In this document: positions 15,078-24,241 of the stretch, piece by piece | Layout: each line of letters starts with the position of its first letter | Position numbering within the stretch: the first letter of the stretch is position 1 | NCBI RefSeq assembly: GCF_048270265.1 | Contig: NZ_JBLWTD010000013.1 | Span: forward strand, 21,332-85,331 | Reading direction: 5' to 3' | From: Maricaulis sp048270265 | Lineage (GTDB): Bacteria > Pseudomonadota > Alphaproteobacteria > Caulobacterales > Maricaulaceae | Length of the DNA stretch: 64,000 nt | Translations under genes and position numbers: made by a program | The notes under the pieces: model-generated | Told to the model about the DNA's origin: nothing | Databases searched by the model: none | The model's input: the letters and a program-made list of their open reading frames with translations, nothing else

Positions 15078-18000
15078 CCGCATTCGCCGAGCTGGTTGCC
15101 GCCAGCAATTTCACCTTCCTGACCGGCTCCTCGCATGGCGATGAAATGGTCGCCCAGGCCGGGGCGCTTGGCCTGGCGGCAATCGGATTGGCGGATCGCA
15201 ATTCCTTTGCCGGCGCGGTGCGCGGCCATCTCGCCGCGAAAGAGGCCGGGATCAAATTCCTCGTCGGGGTGAGGCTGGTCACGACATGCGGCTTCGAACT
15301 GGCCGCCTATCCCAGGCATCGCCACGCCTATGGCGCCCTGGCGCGCATGCTCACCGACGCCAATTTCCGCTCGAAAAAAGGGACATGCGAGCTGTGGCTG
15401 GAACAGATTGTCGAGGCCTCGAAGGACCAGGTCTTCATCCTGCTGCCGCCCGACCCGCCCTGCCCGGACTGGCAGGCCAGGGCGGCGGACTTCTGCGCCC
15501 GCTCAAGGGCCCGCCACGCCCTCGCCCTCACCCGCCGTTTCGACGGCCGCGATGGCGAGCGCCTGCACCAGCTCGATCAATGCGCCACCGAGCTCGGCCT
15601 CGACTGCATCGCCAGCAATGACGCGCTCTATCATGTGCCCGAGCGCAAGCCGTTGGCCGATGTGGTGGCCTGTATCCGCGAGCATGTGCGGATCAAACAG
15701 GCCGGATTTCTGGTCGCCGCCAATGCCGAACGCCACCTCAAACCGCCGGAGGAAATGGCGCGCCTGTTCCGCGGCTATGAGCACGCCGTCGCCAATACCG
15801 TCGCGCTCGCCGACAGCATTAATTTCAGCCTCGCGGAACTGGTCTATCAATATCCCAGCGAGGTCGTCGGCGATGATGAAACCCCGGCCCAGACCCTGCG
15901 CCGCCTGACGGCGGAAGGGCTGGAGCGGCGCTGGCCCGATGGCGCGCCGGACAAGATCCGCGCCGCCATCGCCCATGAACTCGAACTGATCGAAAGCCTC
16001 GATTTCCCGGCCTATTTCCTCACCGTCCACGATATCGTCCGCTTCGCACGCAGCCAGGGAATCCTGTGCCAGGGGCGCGGCTCGGCAGCCAATTCCGCCG
16101 TGTGTTTTGCCATCGGCATTACCGAGGTCGACCCGACCCTGATCGATCTTCTGTTCGAACGCTTCGTCTCGGCGGAACGTGGCGAGCCGCCCGATATCGA
16201 TGTCGATTTCGAGCATGAGCGGCGCGAGGAGGTGATCCAGTATGTCTATGAGAAATATGGCCGCCGCCGCGCCGCCATGACCGCGACGGTGAATTGCTAC
16301 CGGCCGCGCGGCGCCATTCGCGATGTCGGCAAGGTGTTCGGCCTGTCCGGCGATGTCATCTCGGCCCTGTCCAAGACGCTGTGGGGCTGGTCGACCGATG
16401 ATCTCACCGATAACCGCATCCGCACCGAGCTCGGCCTCGACCCCGACACGCCCGATATCGCGATGACGCTGCACTATGCCCGCGAGCTGATGGGCTTTCC
16501 GCGCCATCTCTCCCAGCATCCCGGCGGTTTCGTGATGATGCAGGGCCGGCTCGACGAGATCGTGCCGCTGCACAATGCCGCCATGCCCGACCGCACGGTG
16601 CTCGAATGGGACAAGGAGGATATCGACGCGCTCGGCCTGATGAAGGTCGATGTGCTCGGCCTTGGCATGCTCACTTGCGTCGCCCGCGCCTTCGAGCTGA
16701 TCGAGCGCCATTATGGCCGCTCCCTGACCATGGCTTCCGTGCCCCAGGCCGATAGCGCCGTCTATGACATGATCTGCAAGGCCGACACGGTCGGCGTCTT
16801 CCAGATCGAAAGCCGGGCCCAGATGACCATGCTGCCGCGCCTGCGGCCTCGCTGTTTCTATGATCTGGTGATCGAGGTCGCCATTGTCCGCCCCGGCCCG
16901 ATCCAGGGCGATATGGTGCATCCCTATCTGCGCCGCCGCTCGGGGCAGGAAGCGGTGGAATACCCGTCAAAGGCGCTCGAGGAGGTGCTCGGCAAGACGC
17001 TCGGCGTGCCGCTCTTCCAGGAACAGGCGATGCGGATCGCCATCGTCGCCGCCGGTTTCACGCCGGCCGAATCCGACCAGCTGCGCCGCTCCATGGCCGC
17101 CTTCCGGCGCTCCGGCTCGATCCATGAAATGGGCGAGAAACTGGTGAAGGGCATGATCGCCAAGGGTTATGAGCCCGACTTCGCAGAGCGCTGTTTCAAA
17201 CAGCTCGAAGGCTTCGGCGAATACGGTTTCCCGGAAAGCCATGCCGCCAGCTTCGCCCTGATCGTCTATGTCTCCTGCTGGCTGAAGCACTACTACCCGG
17301 ATGTCTTCGCCGCCGCGATCCTCAATTCCCAGCCAATGGGATTCTACGCCCCGGCGCAACTGGTCCGCGATGCGCGCCAGCACGGCGTCGAGGTCAGACC
17401 GCCCGACATCAATCATTCCGACTGGGACTGCACGCTGGAGCCGGCCAGATCGGGCCCTCACTTCGCGCTGCGCCTCGGCCTGCGTCAGATCAAGGGCCTG
17501 CGCGAAGCGTCAGCCGCGCGCCTGATCGCGGCGCGCAATGCGGGCGGGCCCTTCACCAGCGTGCCCGATCTGGCCCGCCGGTCACGCCTCGATCGCGCCA
17601 CCATGGACCGGCTCGCCAATGCCGACGCCTTCGGCTCCATCGCGCTGGACCGCCGCCAGGCCGGCTGGACCGCCCTCGCCCAGGCCGGCAAGCCCCTGCC
17701 CCTGTTCGAGCATGCCGATGAATACGGCCATGAGGTTGCCATTGCCCTGCCGCAGATGAGCGCCGGCGAGGAGGTCGCCCGGGATTACGCGGCGCTGCGG
17801 CTCTCGCTGAAGGCGCATCCGATGAGCTTTTTCCGGCCTGAACTGGAGGAGAGCGGCCATGTCCGCGCCGACCAGCTGGTCGATATGCGCGATGGCCGCT
17901 GGGTGACGCTGGCCGGCCTGGTGCTGGTGCGCCAGCGCCCCGGCTCGGCCTCGGGCGTCATCTTCGCGACGCTGGAGGATGAGAGCGGAGTGGCCAATAT

Positions 18001-18301
18001 CATCGTCTGGCCGAAATGCTTCGAACGCCACCGCAAGATCGTGATGCGCTCCAAACTGATGAGCGTCACCGGGCGGCTGCAAAAGGAGGGCGAGGTGATC
18101 CACATCATCGCCAGCCGCATCACCGACCATAGCTGGCACCTCGCCGCGCTGGCCGATGGCGAGGAATTCTCGGAAGCGCTGGCCCACGCCGACGAAATCG
18201 CCCGCCCGCAAGATGACCCCCGCCTGATCGGGATCTATCGCCGCGTCATGCAGGGGGAAAGGCTGGAGGATGTGCTGCCGAAGAGCCGGGATTTTCATTG
18301 A
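15074..18301 (+). CDS. dnaE2: Error-prone DNA polymerase DnaE2 (C-family)
   Basis: This 1075-aa C-family polymerase has a PHP domain (TGSSHGDEMVAQAGALGLAAIGL and on), palm with catalytic acids in DIDVDF near residue 375, ILCQGRGSAANSAVCFAIGI, LSQHPGGFV, the finger region YGFPESHAASFA, a helix-hairpin-helix and a C-terminal OB domain (VTLAGLVLVRQRPGSASGVIFATLEDE). DnaE2 is the translesion polymerase used with ImuA and ImuB. It starts at GTG, overlapping the DUF559 stop (GTGA); no ATG gives a better N-terminus. The length is normal for the family. It is the last gene of the LexA-controlled operon. Confidence 0.97.
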   Translation: MTAFAELVAASNFTFLTGSSHGDEMVAQAGALGLAAIGLADRNSFAGAVRGHLAAKEAGIKFLVGVRLVTTCGFELAAYPRHRHAYGALARMLTDANFRSKKGTCELWLEQIVEASKDQVFILLPPDPPCPDWQARAADFCARSRARHALALTRRFDGRDGERLHQLDQCATELGLDCIASNDALYHVPERKPLADVVACIREHVRIKQAGFLVAANAERHLKPPEEMARLFRGYEHAVANTVALADSINFSLAELVYQYPSEVVGDDETPAQTLRRLTAEGLERRWPDGAPDKIRAAIAHELELIESLDFPAYFLTVHDIVRFARSQGILCQGRGSAANSAVCFAIGITEVDPTLIDLLFERFVSAERGEPPDIDVDFEHERREEVIQYVYEKYGRRRAAMTATVNCYRPRGAIRDVGKVFGLSGDVISALSKTLWGWSTDDLTDNRIRTELGLDPDTPDIAMTLHYARELMGFPRHLSQHPGGFVMMQGRLDEIVPLHNAAMPDRTVLEWDKEDIDALGLMKVDVLGLGMLTCVARAFELIERHYGRSLTMASVPQADSAVYDMICKADTVGVFQIESRAQMTMLPRLRPRCFYDLVIEVAIVRPGPIQGDMVHPYLRRRSGQEAVEYPSKALEEVLGKTLGVPLFQEQAMRIAIVAAGFTPAESDQLRRSMAAFRRSGSIHEMGEKLVKGMIAKGYEPDFAERCFKQLEGFGEYGFPESHAASFALIVYVSCWLKHYYPDVFAAAILNSQPMGFYAPAQLVRDARQHGVEVRPPDINHSDWDCTLEPARSGPHFALRLGLRQIKGLREASAARLIAARNAGGPFTSVPDLARRSRLDRATMDRLANADAFGSIALDRRQAGWTALAQAGKPLPLFEHADEYGHEVAIALPQMSAGEEVARDYAALRLSLKAHPMSFFRPELEESGHVRADQLVDMRDGRWVTLAGLVLVRQRPGSASGVIFATLEDESGVANIIVWPKCFERHRKIVMRSKLMSVTGRLQKEGEVIHIIASRITDHSWHLAALADGEEFSEALAHADEIARPQDDPRLIGIYRRVMQGERLEDVLPKSRDFH

Positions 18302-18348
18302 GGTGCACGCGCTTGCATTGAGGCGCCTGTTTCAGAGATATTCAGGCC

Positions 18349-18837
18349 ATGTCCCGACCGCCTCACAACACAGCCACCAACCGACACGCTTCCCCCGCCG
18401 GCCTGACACAGGCTGCATGGGCCGGGTTCTTGTATTTTTCCGCTATTTTCGCGCTTGGTTTCGGGTTTGGCGTTTTGCGCACGCTCGCTCTCGAAGCCTT
18501 CCCGAAGCTGACCCGGCTGGGCGCGGTCCTGGTGGAAATCCCGGTCATCCTCGCCCTTGCCTGGATGGTCTGCGGCGTTCTCGTAGCCCGCTTGCCGCTC
18601 ACCGGTGGCGAGCGTTCGGCGGTCGTGATGGGCGCATTCGCACTGGCGCTGCTGCTGGCGGCCGAGGCAGGGCTTTCAGTGGGGCTGAATGGCTTGAGCC
18701 TGCAAGAGCATTTGGCCCTCTACCGCCAGCCCAGCCATGGCATCGGGCTGGCGGGGCAGTGCATCTTTGCGATCCTCCCCTGGGTTCGGATCCGGTACTT
18801 CAGCCCTCCGGCGCGCCGTTTGCAAACAAAACCCTAA
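18349..18837 (+). CDS. Small integral membrane protein, unknown function
   Basis: The 162-aa protein has four predicted membrane helices: WAGFLYFSAIFALGFGFGVL, LVEIPVILALAWMVCGVLVA, SAVVMGAFALALLLAAEAGL, and a weaker one near GIGLAGQCIFAILPWV. No catalytic motif is recognised. It begins 47 bases after dnaE2 and precedes the BlaI-like gene by 52 bases, so it could be cotranscribed with either. Confidence 0.7.
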   Translation: MSRPPHNTATNRHASPAGLTQAAWAGFLYFSAIFALGFGFGVLRTLALEAFPKLTRLGAVLVEIPVILALAWMVCGVLVARLPLTGGERSAVVMGAFALALLLAAEAGLSVGLNGLSLQEHLALYRQPSHGIGLAGQCIFAILPWVRIRYFSPPARRLQTKP

Positions 18838-18889
18838 CACGCCGGACCTGTTGCGAAGCGGGTCAAGCCGTTGCAGATTGGGAGTTGTC

Positions 18890-19267
18890 ATGAGCGAGCC
18901 GCAAACCCTGAGCGAAGACGAAGCCCACGCCATGCGCCTGTTATGGGATCGTGGCGGTGCCTCGGTATCGGAACTGGCCCGGGCGAGCCGGCTGCCGGCG
19001 AGTGCGACGCTGTCCATCCTGCAGCGCCTGCGCCGCAAGGGTGCGGTCGAGCGCCAGCAGCGCGGCCGTGATATCCGCTATCTGCCGCGCCTCAATCGCC
19101 AGACGGCAGCGACACACACGCTCGGCCGGCTGCTGGCCGAGCCAGCGGGTGATGATCGCAATAATCTCGGTGTCGTGGTGCTGCGCGAAAGCGATATCGA
19201 CCCGCAGGACTGGGCCGATCTGCAGGCGGAAATCGCGGCCAGGGCGGCCGGGAAATCCACCCGCTAA
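18890..19267 (+). CDS. BlaI/MecI/CopY-family winged-helix repressor
   Basis: The 125-aa product is a BlaI-type protein: LSEDEAHAMRLLWDRGGASVSELARASRLPASATLSILQRLRRKGAVERQQRGRDIRYLPRLNR is the winged helix, followed by a short dimerisation tail. Such repressors are usually encoded next to a BlaR1/MecR1-type M56 sensor protease; none follows here, as the next gene is a convergent alpha/beta hydrolase. The usual proteolysis site between helices cannot be judged. The ATG is chosen because the family starts at that point. The target is unknown. Confidence 0.85.
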   Translation: MSEPQTLSEDEAHAMRLLWDRGGASVSELARASRLPASATLSILQRLRRKGAVERQQRGRDIRYLPRLNRQTAATHTLGRLLAEPAGDDRNNLGVVVLRESDIDPQDWADLQAEIAARAAGKSTR

Positions 19268-19273
19268 ATCAGT

Positions 19274-20215
19274 TTATTGCGCCAGGAAAGCCCGGACATC
19301 GGCAACGGTGCGCGCCGGATCTTCCTCGTGCAGGATATGGCCGAGATCGTCATAGATGATCAGTTCGGCCTGCGGCAGATCGCCGGCGATGCGGCTGGCC
19401 TGCTCCACCGGGATCATCACATCACGTCCGCCCCACAGCACCAGGGCCGGCGCCTCGACCCGCGCCAGATCGGCACTCGGGTCCGGCAGGGTGAAGACTT
19501 CCAGCCGCTCGACCAGGGCCTGGCCGACGCCGGGTGTCTGCATCAGGGCGTGGACGCGGCCGGGCAGGGCCGGGTCCATGCGGGTGACATCGCCGAACAG
19601 GCCGGCGGAGGCGGCGGCAATCATCGCTTCGGGCGCGCTGGTGAGATAGAAGCTCACGCCCATCGGCACGGCGACCGGCTCTTCGGTGACGCCATTGATG
19701 GAATAGGCACCCGGCGCGACCAGCACGAGGCGGTCAACCAGGTCGGGGCGCTCGGCGGCGAGGCGCCAGGAGACCAGACCGCCGAGGGAATTGCCCGCCA
19801 GTGTGACATGGTCGAGGCCGAGCTCATCGAGCAGATTGCCGAGGAATTCAACGGTCTGCGGTACGGAATAGCGTTGCTGCGGATCGGGGCCGGTCAGGCC
19901 ATGGCCGGGCAGGTCCATGCGGATGATGCGGTAGTCCGCGCTGAGGTCTGCGGCCCAGCCATCCCAGCTTTCCAGTGAATAGGAAAATCCGTGCACCATG
20001 ACGATAACCGGCGCATCGGCCGGTCCCTCGCTGCGCACGCGCGCCATGACGCCGTCGACATCGACCAGGCGGTCGGCATCGCTCCAGTAGGGCGAGTCCA
20101 GGCGCGCTTCGGTATCGAGCGGGGCCTCGGCGCCGGGGCGGGTCAACATCCAGACCAGCGCGCCGATAACGACAAGGGCGGCCAGGGCGAGAAGCGCAAG
20201 CACGGAACGGGGCAT
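19274..20215 (-). CDS. Membrane-anchored alpha/beta hydrolase
   Basis: The 313-aa protein has an N-terminal membrane helix or uncleaved signal (VLALLALAALVVIGALVWML), then an alpha/beta hydrolase domain with oxyanion-hole VMVHGFSYSLESWDGWA, nucleophile elbow AGNSLGGLVS (Ser), an acid in ALVLWGGRDVMIP (Asp) and DLGHILHEEDPA (His). It probably hydrolyses an ester in the periplasm. It lies downstream of the TonB-receptor gene, separated from it by a strong terminator, so it is either a separate unit or expressed by read-through. Confidence 0.9.
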   Translation of the reverse strand: MPRSVLALLALAALVVIGALVWMLTRPGAEAPLDTEARLDSPYWSDADRLVDVDGVMARVRSEGPADAPVIVMVHGFSYSLESWDGWAADLSADYRIIRMDLPGHGLTGPDPQQRYSVPQTVEFLGNLLDELGLDHVTLAGNSLGGLVSWRLAAERPDLVDRLVLVAPGAYSINGVTEEPVAVPMGVSFYLTSAPEAMIAAASAGLFGDVTRMDPALPGRVHALMQTPGVGQALVERLEVFTLPDPSADLARVEAPALVLWGGRDVMIPVEQASRIAGDLPQAELIIYDDLGHILHEEDPARTVADVRAFLAQ

Positions 20216-20232
20216 GGGGTTTCCTTCAGGTC

Positions 20233-20278
20233 AAAACAAAACGGCCGGCGTCCCCTGATGCTCAGGAAGCGCCGGCCG
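20233..20278 (-). terminator. Intrinsic terminator downstream of the TonB-receptor gene
   Basis: On the reverse strand, CGGCCGGCG (20278-20270) pairs with CGCCGGCCG (20250-20242) and is followed by TTTTGTTTT (20241-20233). The T-rich tract and 9-bp GC stem are typical of a rho-independent terminator. Confidence 0.9.
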
Positions 20279-20293
20279 GTCAAGTTCGGCAGG

Positions 20294-20320
20294 AACGGAC
20301 GGGGGAGGTTCCCGTCCGTT
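20294..20320 (-). terminator. Second hairpin between the receptor gene and its terminator
   Basis: AACGGACGGG (20294-20303) and CCCGTCCGTT (20311-20320) form a perfect 10-bp stem with a 7-nt loop, 13 bases past the receptor stop codon. It lacks a T tract, so it is more likely an RNA 3'-end stabiliser or an auxiliary stop in tandem with 20233-20278. Confidence 0.6.
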
Positions 20321-20333
20321 CTCGTCCGTGTGC

Positions 20334-22640
20334 CTAGTAGCGGTAGGCCAGCGTTGCCGTGATGGTACGTGGATTACCGTAATAACCGACCAGGGTGCCC
20401 GAGGTGCCAAGCTCAGGTGCATAGGTCGAGTTGTTGACGAAGTCATAGCCGGAGACCCGGTATTGCTCGTCGGTCAGGTTGCGGCCGTGCAGGCCGAGCT
20501 GCCAGGCGCCGTTTTCGCTGTCCCAGACCACCGAAGCGTTCCAGAGCGCATAGGCTTCCTGATCAAGCGCCGGGAAAGGAATCTCGAACTGGCTCGAGTC
20601 GCCGCGGTAGGAAACCGTGGCCGAGGCGTTCAGATCACCACCAGCGAAGGGTGCCATATAGCCCAGCGTCGCGCTGAGGGTGGCTTCCGGCGTGTTCTGG
20701 ATCACGACGTCATTGGAGATATCGACACCAAAGGCATTGATGAACTCGTCATAATTGCCGTCCAGGATACCCAGTGCCCAGGCGAAGTTCAGGCTGTCGC
20801 CGCCGGTGAAGACGTCGCTGCCCAGATCCACATTGCCTTCATACTCGATACCCGTGATCGTCGCGGCACCGGCATTGGTGGTCACGCCAGTGAAGGTGTC
20901 GTTGATGCCGTCAGCATCGGTATCGATGCCGACCGAACCGGGAACCTGGATGTCGGTATAATCCATGTGGAACAGTGCGACGGCGTGGCTGTAGCTGCCG
21001 CCCTGGTATTTCCAGCCGAGTTCAAAGCTGTCGACCGTTTCAGGATCGAAGGCCATGAATTCGAAGACTTCGTCGGCCGTAACCGTGCCGCTGAGATCGA
21101 AATCCGGGGTGCCGGTGGTCTGCGCCCGCGGATCGAAACCGCCGCCTTTGAAGCCCTGGGTGTAGGTGAAGTAGAAATTGTTCGAGCTGCTCGGCTGCCA
21201 GGCGACCGAAACCGTCGGGCTGAAGTCATCCCAGGAATTGGTGCCGAGGAAGTCGGAGGTGGTGGCAATCGGGAAGCCGGCGCCGCCGAAAAACTCCGAG
21301 AAGCCGCCGAGATAGGTCCGGCGAAGGACGCGCGACGTGCGCTCGTCTTCCGTATAGCGACCGCCGAGGGTCAGGCTGACCGTATCGGTGAGATCATAGG
21401 TGAAGTTGGCGAACACCGACCAGGTGCTGGTGTCGACATCACCAAAGGTCTGGGCGTTGAGGCCGGTCAGGACGGTGTCGAGCAGAACGTCGAACACGGT
21501 CGTGGCGTTGGCATCAAGCGAGTAGTAGCCGATCACACCGGCGAGGCGATCGCCTTCATACAGGACCTGGAATTCCTCGGAGGTCTGTTCATTGGTGTAG
21601 ATCGCCGGAACGTCCAGATCGCCTTCGGGAAGATTGTCGAAATCGATCGGGGTCGTTGAATCATCCTGACGCTGGGACAGGATATTCCGGATGGTCCAGT
21701 TTTCGTTGATGTTCCACTCGGCGGTCAGGGCGAGGCCATCGCTCTCGACGCTCTGGGCGACGACATCAAGACCGGCGCGGGTGTCGAACACATTGTCCAG
21801 CACGCCGTAATGGGCCGGATAGCCGGGTGCACTCGGGATCAGACGGTGACCGCCGCGGGCATTGGAGGTGTCTTCGACATTGTCATAGGCGAGACGGAAG
21901 AACAGATCAGGAGTTGGCTCCCATTCTGCGCTGACGCGATAGCCGAGCACGTCCTTGTTATAGTTCTCGTCGCCATTGGTCAGGTTGGTACCGAAACCGT
22001 CGCGCTGGAGATTGGCAACTGCCGCACCCATGCGGAAGGTGTCGCCCATTGGCAGGCTGCCGGAGACGATCTCGTCGAGCTGGCCGTAGGAGCCGACATT
22101 CACACGAGCCGTCAGGCTTGGCGCATCGGGATCAAGGCGGCGGGTGACGTATTTGATCGCGCCACCGATGGTGTTGCGGCCATAGAGCGTACCTTGTGGG
22201 CCACGCAGCACTTCGATGCGCTCAACATCATAGATGTCGAGAACAGCGGCCTGCGGGCGGTTGAGGTAGACGTCATCGACATAGATGCCGACACCGGCTT
22301 CAAAACCGGCGACCGGATCCTGCTGACCAACGCCGCGGATGAAGGCGGTGAGGGTCGAATTGGTGCCGCGCGACGCTTCGAGCGTCACGTTTGGCGTCGT
22401 TTCAGCGACGGCCAGGATGTCGACAGCGCCCATGGCTTCGAGTTGTTCGCCGGAATAGGCGGTCACGGCCAAAGGCACGTCCTGCAACGATTCCTCGCGG
22501 CGGCGGGCGGTGACGGTGATCACGTCCTGGCTGGCGGTGTCGCCGGCCTGCTGGGCATGAACCGGAGCGGCGATCAGCATGGTGGAGGCGATGGTGCTGA
22601 GCAGAAGCGCCGACCGGGTTAGTTTCTGGTTGGATTTCAT
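20334..22640 (-). CDS. TonB-dependent outer-membrane receptor
   Basis: The 768-aa receptor has a signal peptide (LLLSTIASTMLIAAPVHAQQ), a TonB-box-like DVITVTARRR, a plug domain (ESLQDVPLAVTAYSGEQLEA, FIRGVG, VYLNRPQAAVLDIYDVERIEVLRGPQGTLYGRNTIGGAI) and a long barrel ending in the aromatic residue of ATLAYRY. It imports a large or poorly soluble substrate across the outer membrane using TonB. The gene overlaps the upstream hydrolase by ATGA. Together with the divergent TetR operon this suggests uptake of the compound the operon degrades; the substrate is unknown. Confidence 0.95.
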   Translation of the reverse strand: MKSNQKLTRSALLLSTIASTMLIAAPVHAQQAGDTASQDVITVTARRREESLQDVPLAVTAYSGEQLEAMGAVDILAVAETTPNVTLEASRGTNSTLTAFIRGVGQQDPVAGFEAGVGIYVDDVYLNRPQAAVLDIYDVERIEVLRGPQGTLYGRNTIGGAIKYVTRRLDPDAPSLTARVNVGSYGQLDEIVSGSLPMGDTFRMGAAVANLQRDGFGTNLTNGDENYNKDVLGYRVSAEWEPTPDLFFRLAYDNVEDTSNARGGHRLIPSAPGYPAHYGVLDNVFDTRAGLDVVAQSVESDGLALTAEWNINENWTIRNILSQRQDDSTTPIDFDNLPEGDLDVPAIYTNEQTSEEFQVLYEGDRLAGVIGYYSLDANATTVFDVLLDTVLTGLNAQTFGDVDTSTWSVFANFTYDLTDTVSLTLGGRYTEDERTSRVLRRTYLGGFSEFFGGAGFPIATTSDFLGTNSWDDFSPTVSVAWQPSSSNNFYFTYTQGFKGGGFDPRAQTTGTPDFDLSGTVTADEVFEFMAFDPETVDSFELGWKYQGGSYSHAVALFHMDYTDIQVPGSVGIDTDADGINDTFTGVTTNAGAATITGIEYEGNVDLGSDVFTGGDSLNFAWALGILDGNYDEFINAFGVDISNDVVIQNTPEATLSATLGYMAPFAGGDLNASATVSYRGDSSQFEIPFPALDQEAYALWNASVVWDSENGAWQLGLHGRNLTDEQYRVSGYDFVNNSTYAPELGTSGTLVGYYGNPRTITATLAYRY

Positions 22641-23503
22641 GATTGGATTCCCTCGATATTATGGTTGTTGACCGCCGGCGCCTGGGTGCGACTGGCGAAT
22701 TGTGCGACCGCTCTTGCGAACTCTTCCGGTTCTTCCAGATGCGGAGCATGTCCCGATTGCGCGAAGGCGATGGTTTGCGCATCGGGTAGAGTCTTGACGA
22801 GATACCGGCTCGTCTCCGGGCCGTAGGCTTCACTGCGCGCGCCAGATGTGACGAGCGTCGGCAAGTTCATTGCGGGCAGGGCCTCGCGCAGATCCTGACT
22901 GGCCATTGAGAGCCAGAGATCTGCCATGGCATCGCCATCGCGCCGGCTGAGCCGGTGGACGATGTCTTCAACCATTTCCGGTTCGCGGGCCGCACGGCCA
23001 CGCGCAAACATGCGCGGCGCAAAGGCGGCCGCATAGGCCGGCCAGTCGCTGCGCATCGCTTCGATGGCGCGGCTGCTGCCGGCGATATCCATTCCGGTCG
23101 CCATGCCCAGGGCCCAGCTCTCGGTGTTCAGAATACGGGGGCTCATGTCCTCGATGACCAGACCGGCAAAGCGGGCATGGCCGTAGCGGACGAACATCTG
23201 CCACAGAACGGTGGCGCCCATCGACCAGCCGAGCGCGACGATATTCTCAAGGTCGAGCGTCTCGACGAGCGTCTGGAGGTCACTGGCCAGCAAATCGATA
23301 TTCAGCGGCGCCCGCCCGGCAGGCGTCGCGCCGTGCGCACGCAGGTCGGGAATGACGATGCGGAAATCCTGGCCGAGATGCGCGACAAGGGAGTCGAAGA
23401 AATCGCCGGATGCGGCCCAGCCATGCACGAGCAGCAGAACAGGACCGGTCCCGAGATCGCGATAATGCATGACGGAGCCGTCGCTCATGCAGCATGACTG
23501 CAT
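22637..23503 (-). CDS. Alpha/beta hydrolase coupled to the TonB receptor
   Basis: The alpha/beta hydrolase (about 288 aa from ATG 23503) has oxyanion-hole LLLVHGWAASGDFFD, nucleophile elbow LGWSMGATV (Ser), an Asp/Glu region around TSGARSEAYGPE, and His in QSGHAPHLEEPEEFA. It probably cleaves an ester or lactone, perhaps after import by the receptor whose gene it overlaps by 4 bases (ATGA). Other starts are ATG 23596 and ATG 23488; 23503 leaves a reasonable divergent promoter region of about 130 bp to tetR. No signal peptide is visible, so it is probably cytoplasmic. Confidence 0.88.
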   Translation of the reverse strand: MQSCCMSDGSVMHYRDLGTGPVLLLVHGWAASGDFFDSLVAHLGQDFRIVIPDLRAHGATPAGRAPLNIDLLASDLQTLVETLDLENIVALGWSMGATVLWQMFVRYGHARFAGLVIEDMSPRILNTESWALGMATGMDIAGSSRAIEAMRSDWPAYAAAFAPRMFARGRAAREPEMVEDIVHRLSRRDGDAMADLWLSMASQDLREALPAMNLPTLVTSGARSEAYGPETSRYLVKTLPDAQTIAFAQSGHAPHLEEPEEFARAVAQFASRTQAPAVNNHNIEGIQS

Positions 23504-23609
23504 GCCCGGCACTTCGCCATCGACACTATCTGACCTGACATTCAGCACTGTGCAGATCTCTCCCGGATATATCGCTCGCCCTGGCATTTGTGCCATGTTG
23601 CGTTATCGG

Positions 23610-23626
23610 CAATTTTGTGAAAACTG
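23610..23626 (+). promoter_or_regulatory. Candidate TetR operator ahead of tetR
   Basis: CAATTTT-GTG-AAAACTG is a 17-bp palindrome with one mismatched pair, lying 6 bases upstream of the tetR ATG and inside the divergent region. Its arms resemble CAGTTTCC and GGAAACTG of the perfect palindrome at 27338-27358 in the same locus. Assignment to this TetR protein is inference. Confidence 0.4.
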
Positions 23627-23632
23627 AATCAT

Positions 23633-24241
23633 ATGTCAACTTCACTTTCTTCCACGCCCTCGAAAAGTCCCAAGACCGCACGCGGCGAACGGACGCGAAA
23701 TCGGCTGCTGGATGCGGCCGAGGAATCCTTCGGCGAGAACGGATTTCACTCGTCCTCGATCGGCGATATCACGCGCCGCGCCTCTGTCGCGCTCGGGACG
23801 TTTTACGTTTATTTTGACTCAAAGGATGAGATATTCCGGGCACTTGTCGCACATATGGGCGACATGACCCGGAGCTGGATCGCGGAGCGCGTCAAGGGGT
23901 CGACCGATCGTCTCGATGCCGAGCACAAGGGCCTGGTCGCCTACATCGAATTCGCCCGCTCCCACCCCAATCTCTACCGCATCATTGAGGAGGCACAATT
24001 CGTCGCCCCTGATGCATACAAGGCACACTATGACAGTTTCGCCGACCGCTATCGCCGCAATCTCGAAGAGGCGGCCGAGCGTGGCGAGATCAGTGATGGC
24101 GATCACGAAACCCGCGCCTGGGCCCTGATCGGCATGAGCGTTTTCCTCGGCCTGCGCTTCGGCATCTGGGAACCGTCGCGCAGCGCCGACGAGATCGCAC
24201 GCGCGGCCTCCAACCTGATTACCCGGGGGCTGGCACCATGA
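23633..24241 (+). CDS. TetR-family transcriptional regulator
   Basis: The 202-aa protein has the TetR N-terminal helix-turn-helix: RGERTRNRLLDAAEESFGENGFHSSSIGDITRRASVALGTFYVYFDSKDEIF. A helical ligand-binding domain with LYRIIEEAQFVAPDAYKAHY follows. It heads a five-gene chain joined by 4-base overlaps and faces the hydrolase-TonB-receptor genes, so it is the likely regulator of both. Members with this downstream set usually sense an acyl-CoA or free acid; the ligand here is not known. Confidence 0.93.
   Translation: MSTSLSSTPSKSPKTARGERTRNRLLDAAEESFGENGFHSSSIGDITRRASVALGTFYVYFDSKDEIFRALVAHMGDMTRSWIAERVKGSTDRLDAEHKGLVAYIEFARSHPNLYRIIEEAQFVAPDAYKAHYDSFADRYRRNLEEAAERGEISDGDHETRAWALIGMSVFLGLRFGIWEPSRSADEIARAASNLITRGLAP

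Noticed and set aside
15503..16921. 472-codon open frame antisense to dnaE2
   Set aside because: It is a shadow of the dnaE2 coding sequence, with no domain and no ribosome binding site.
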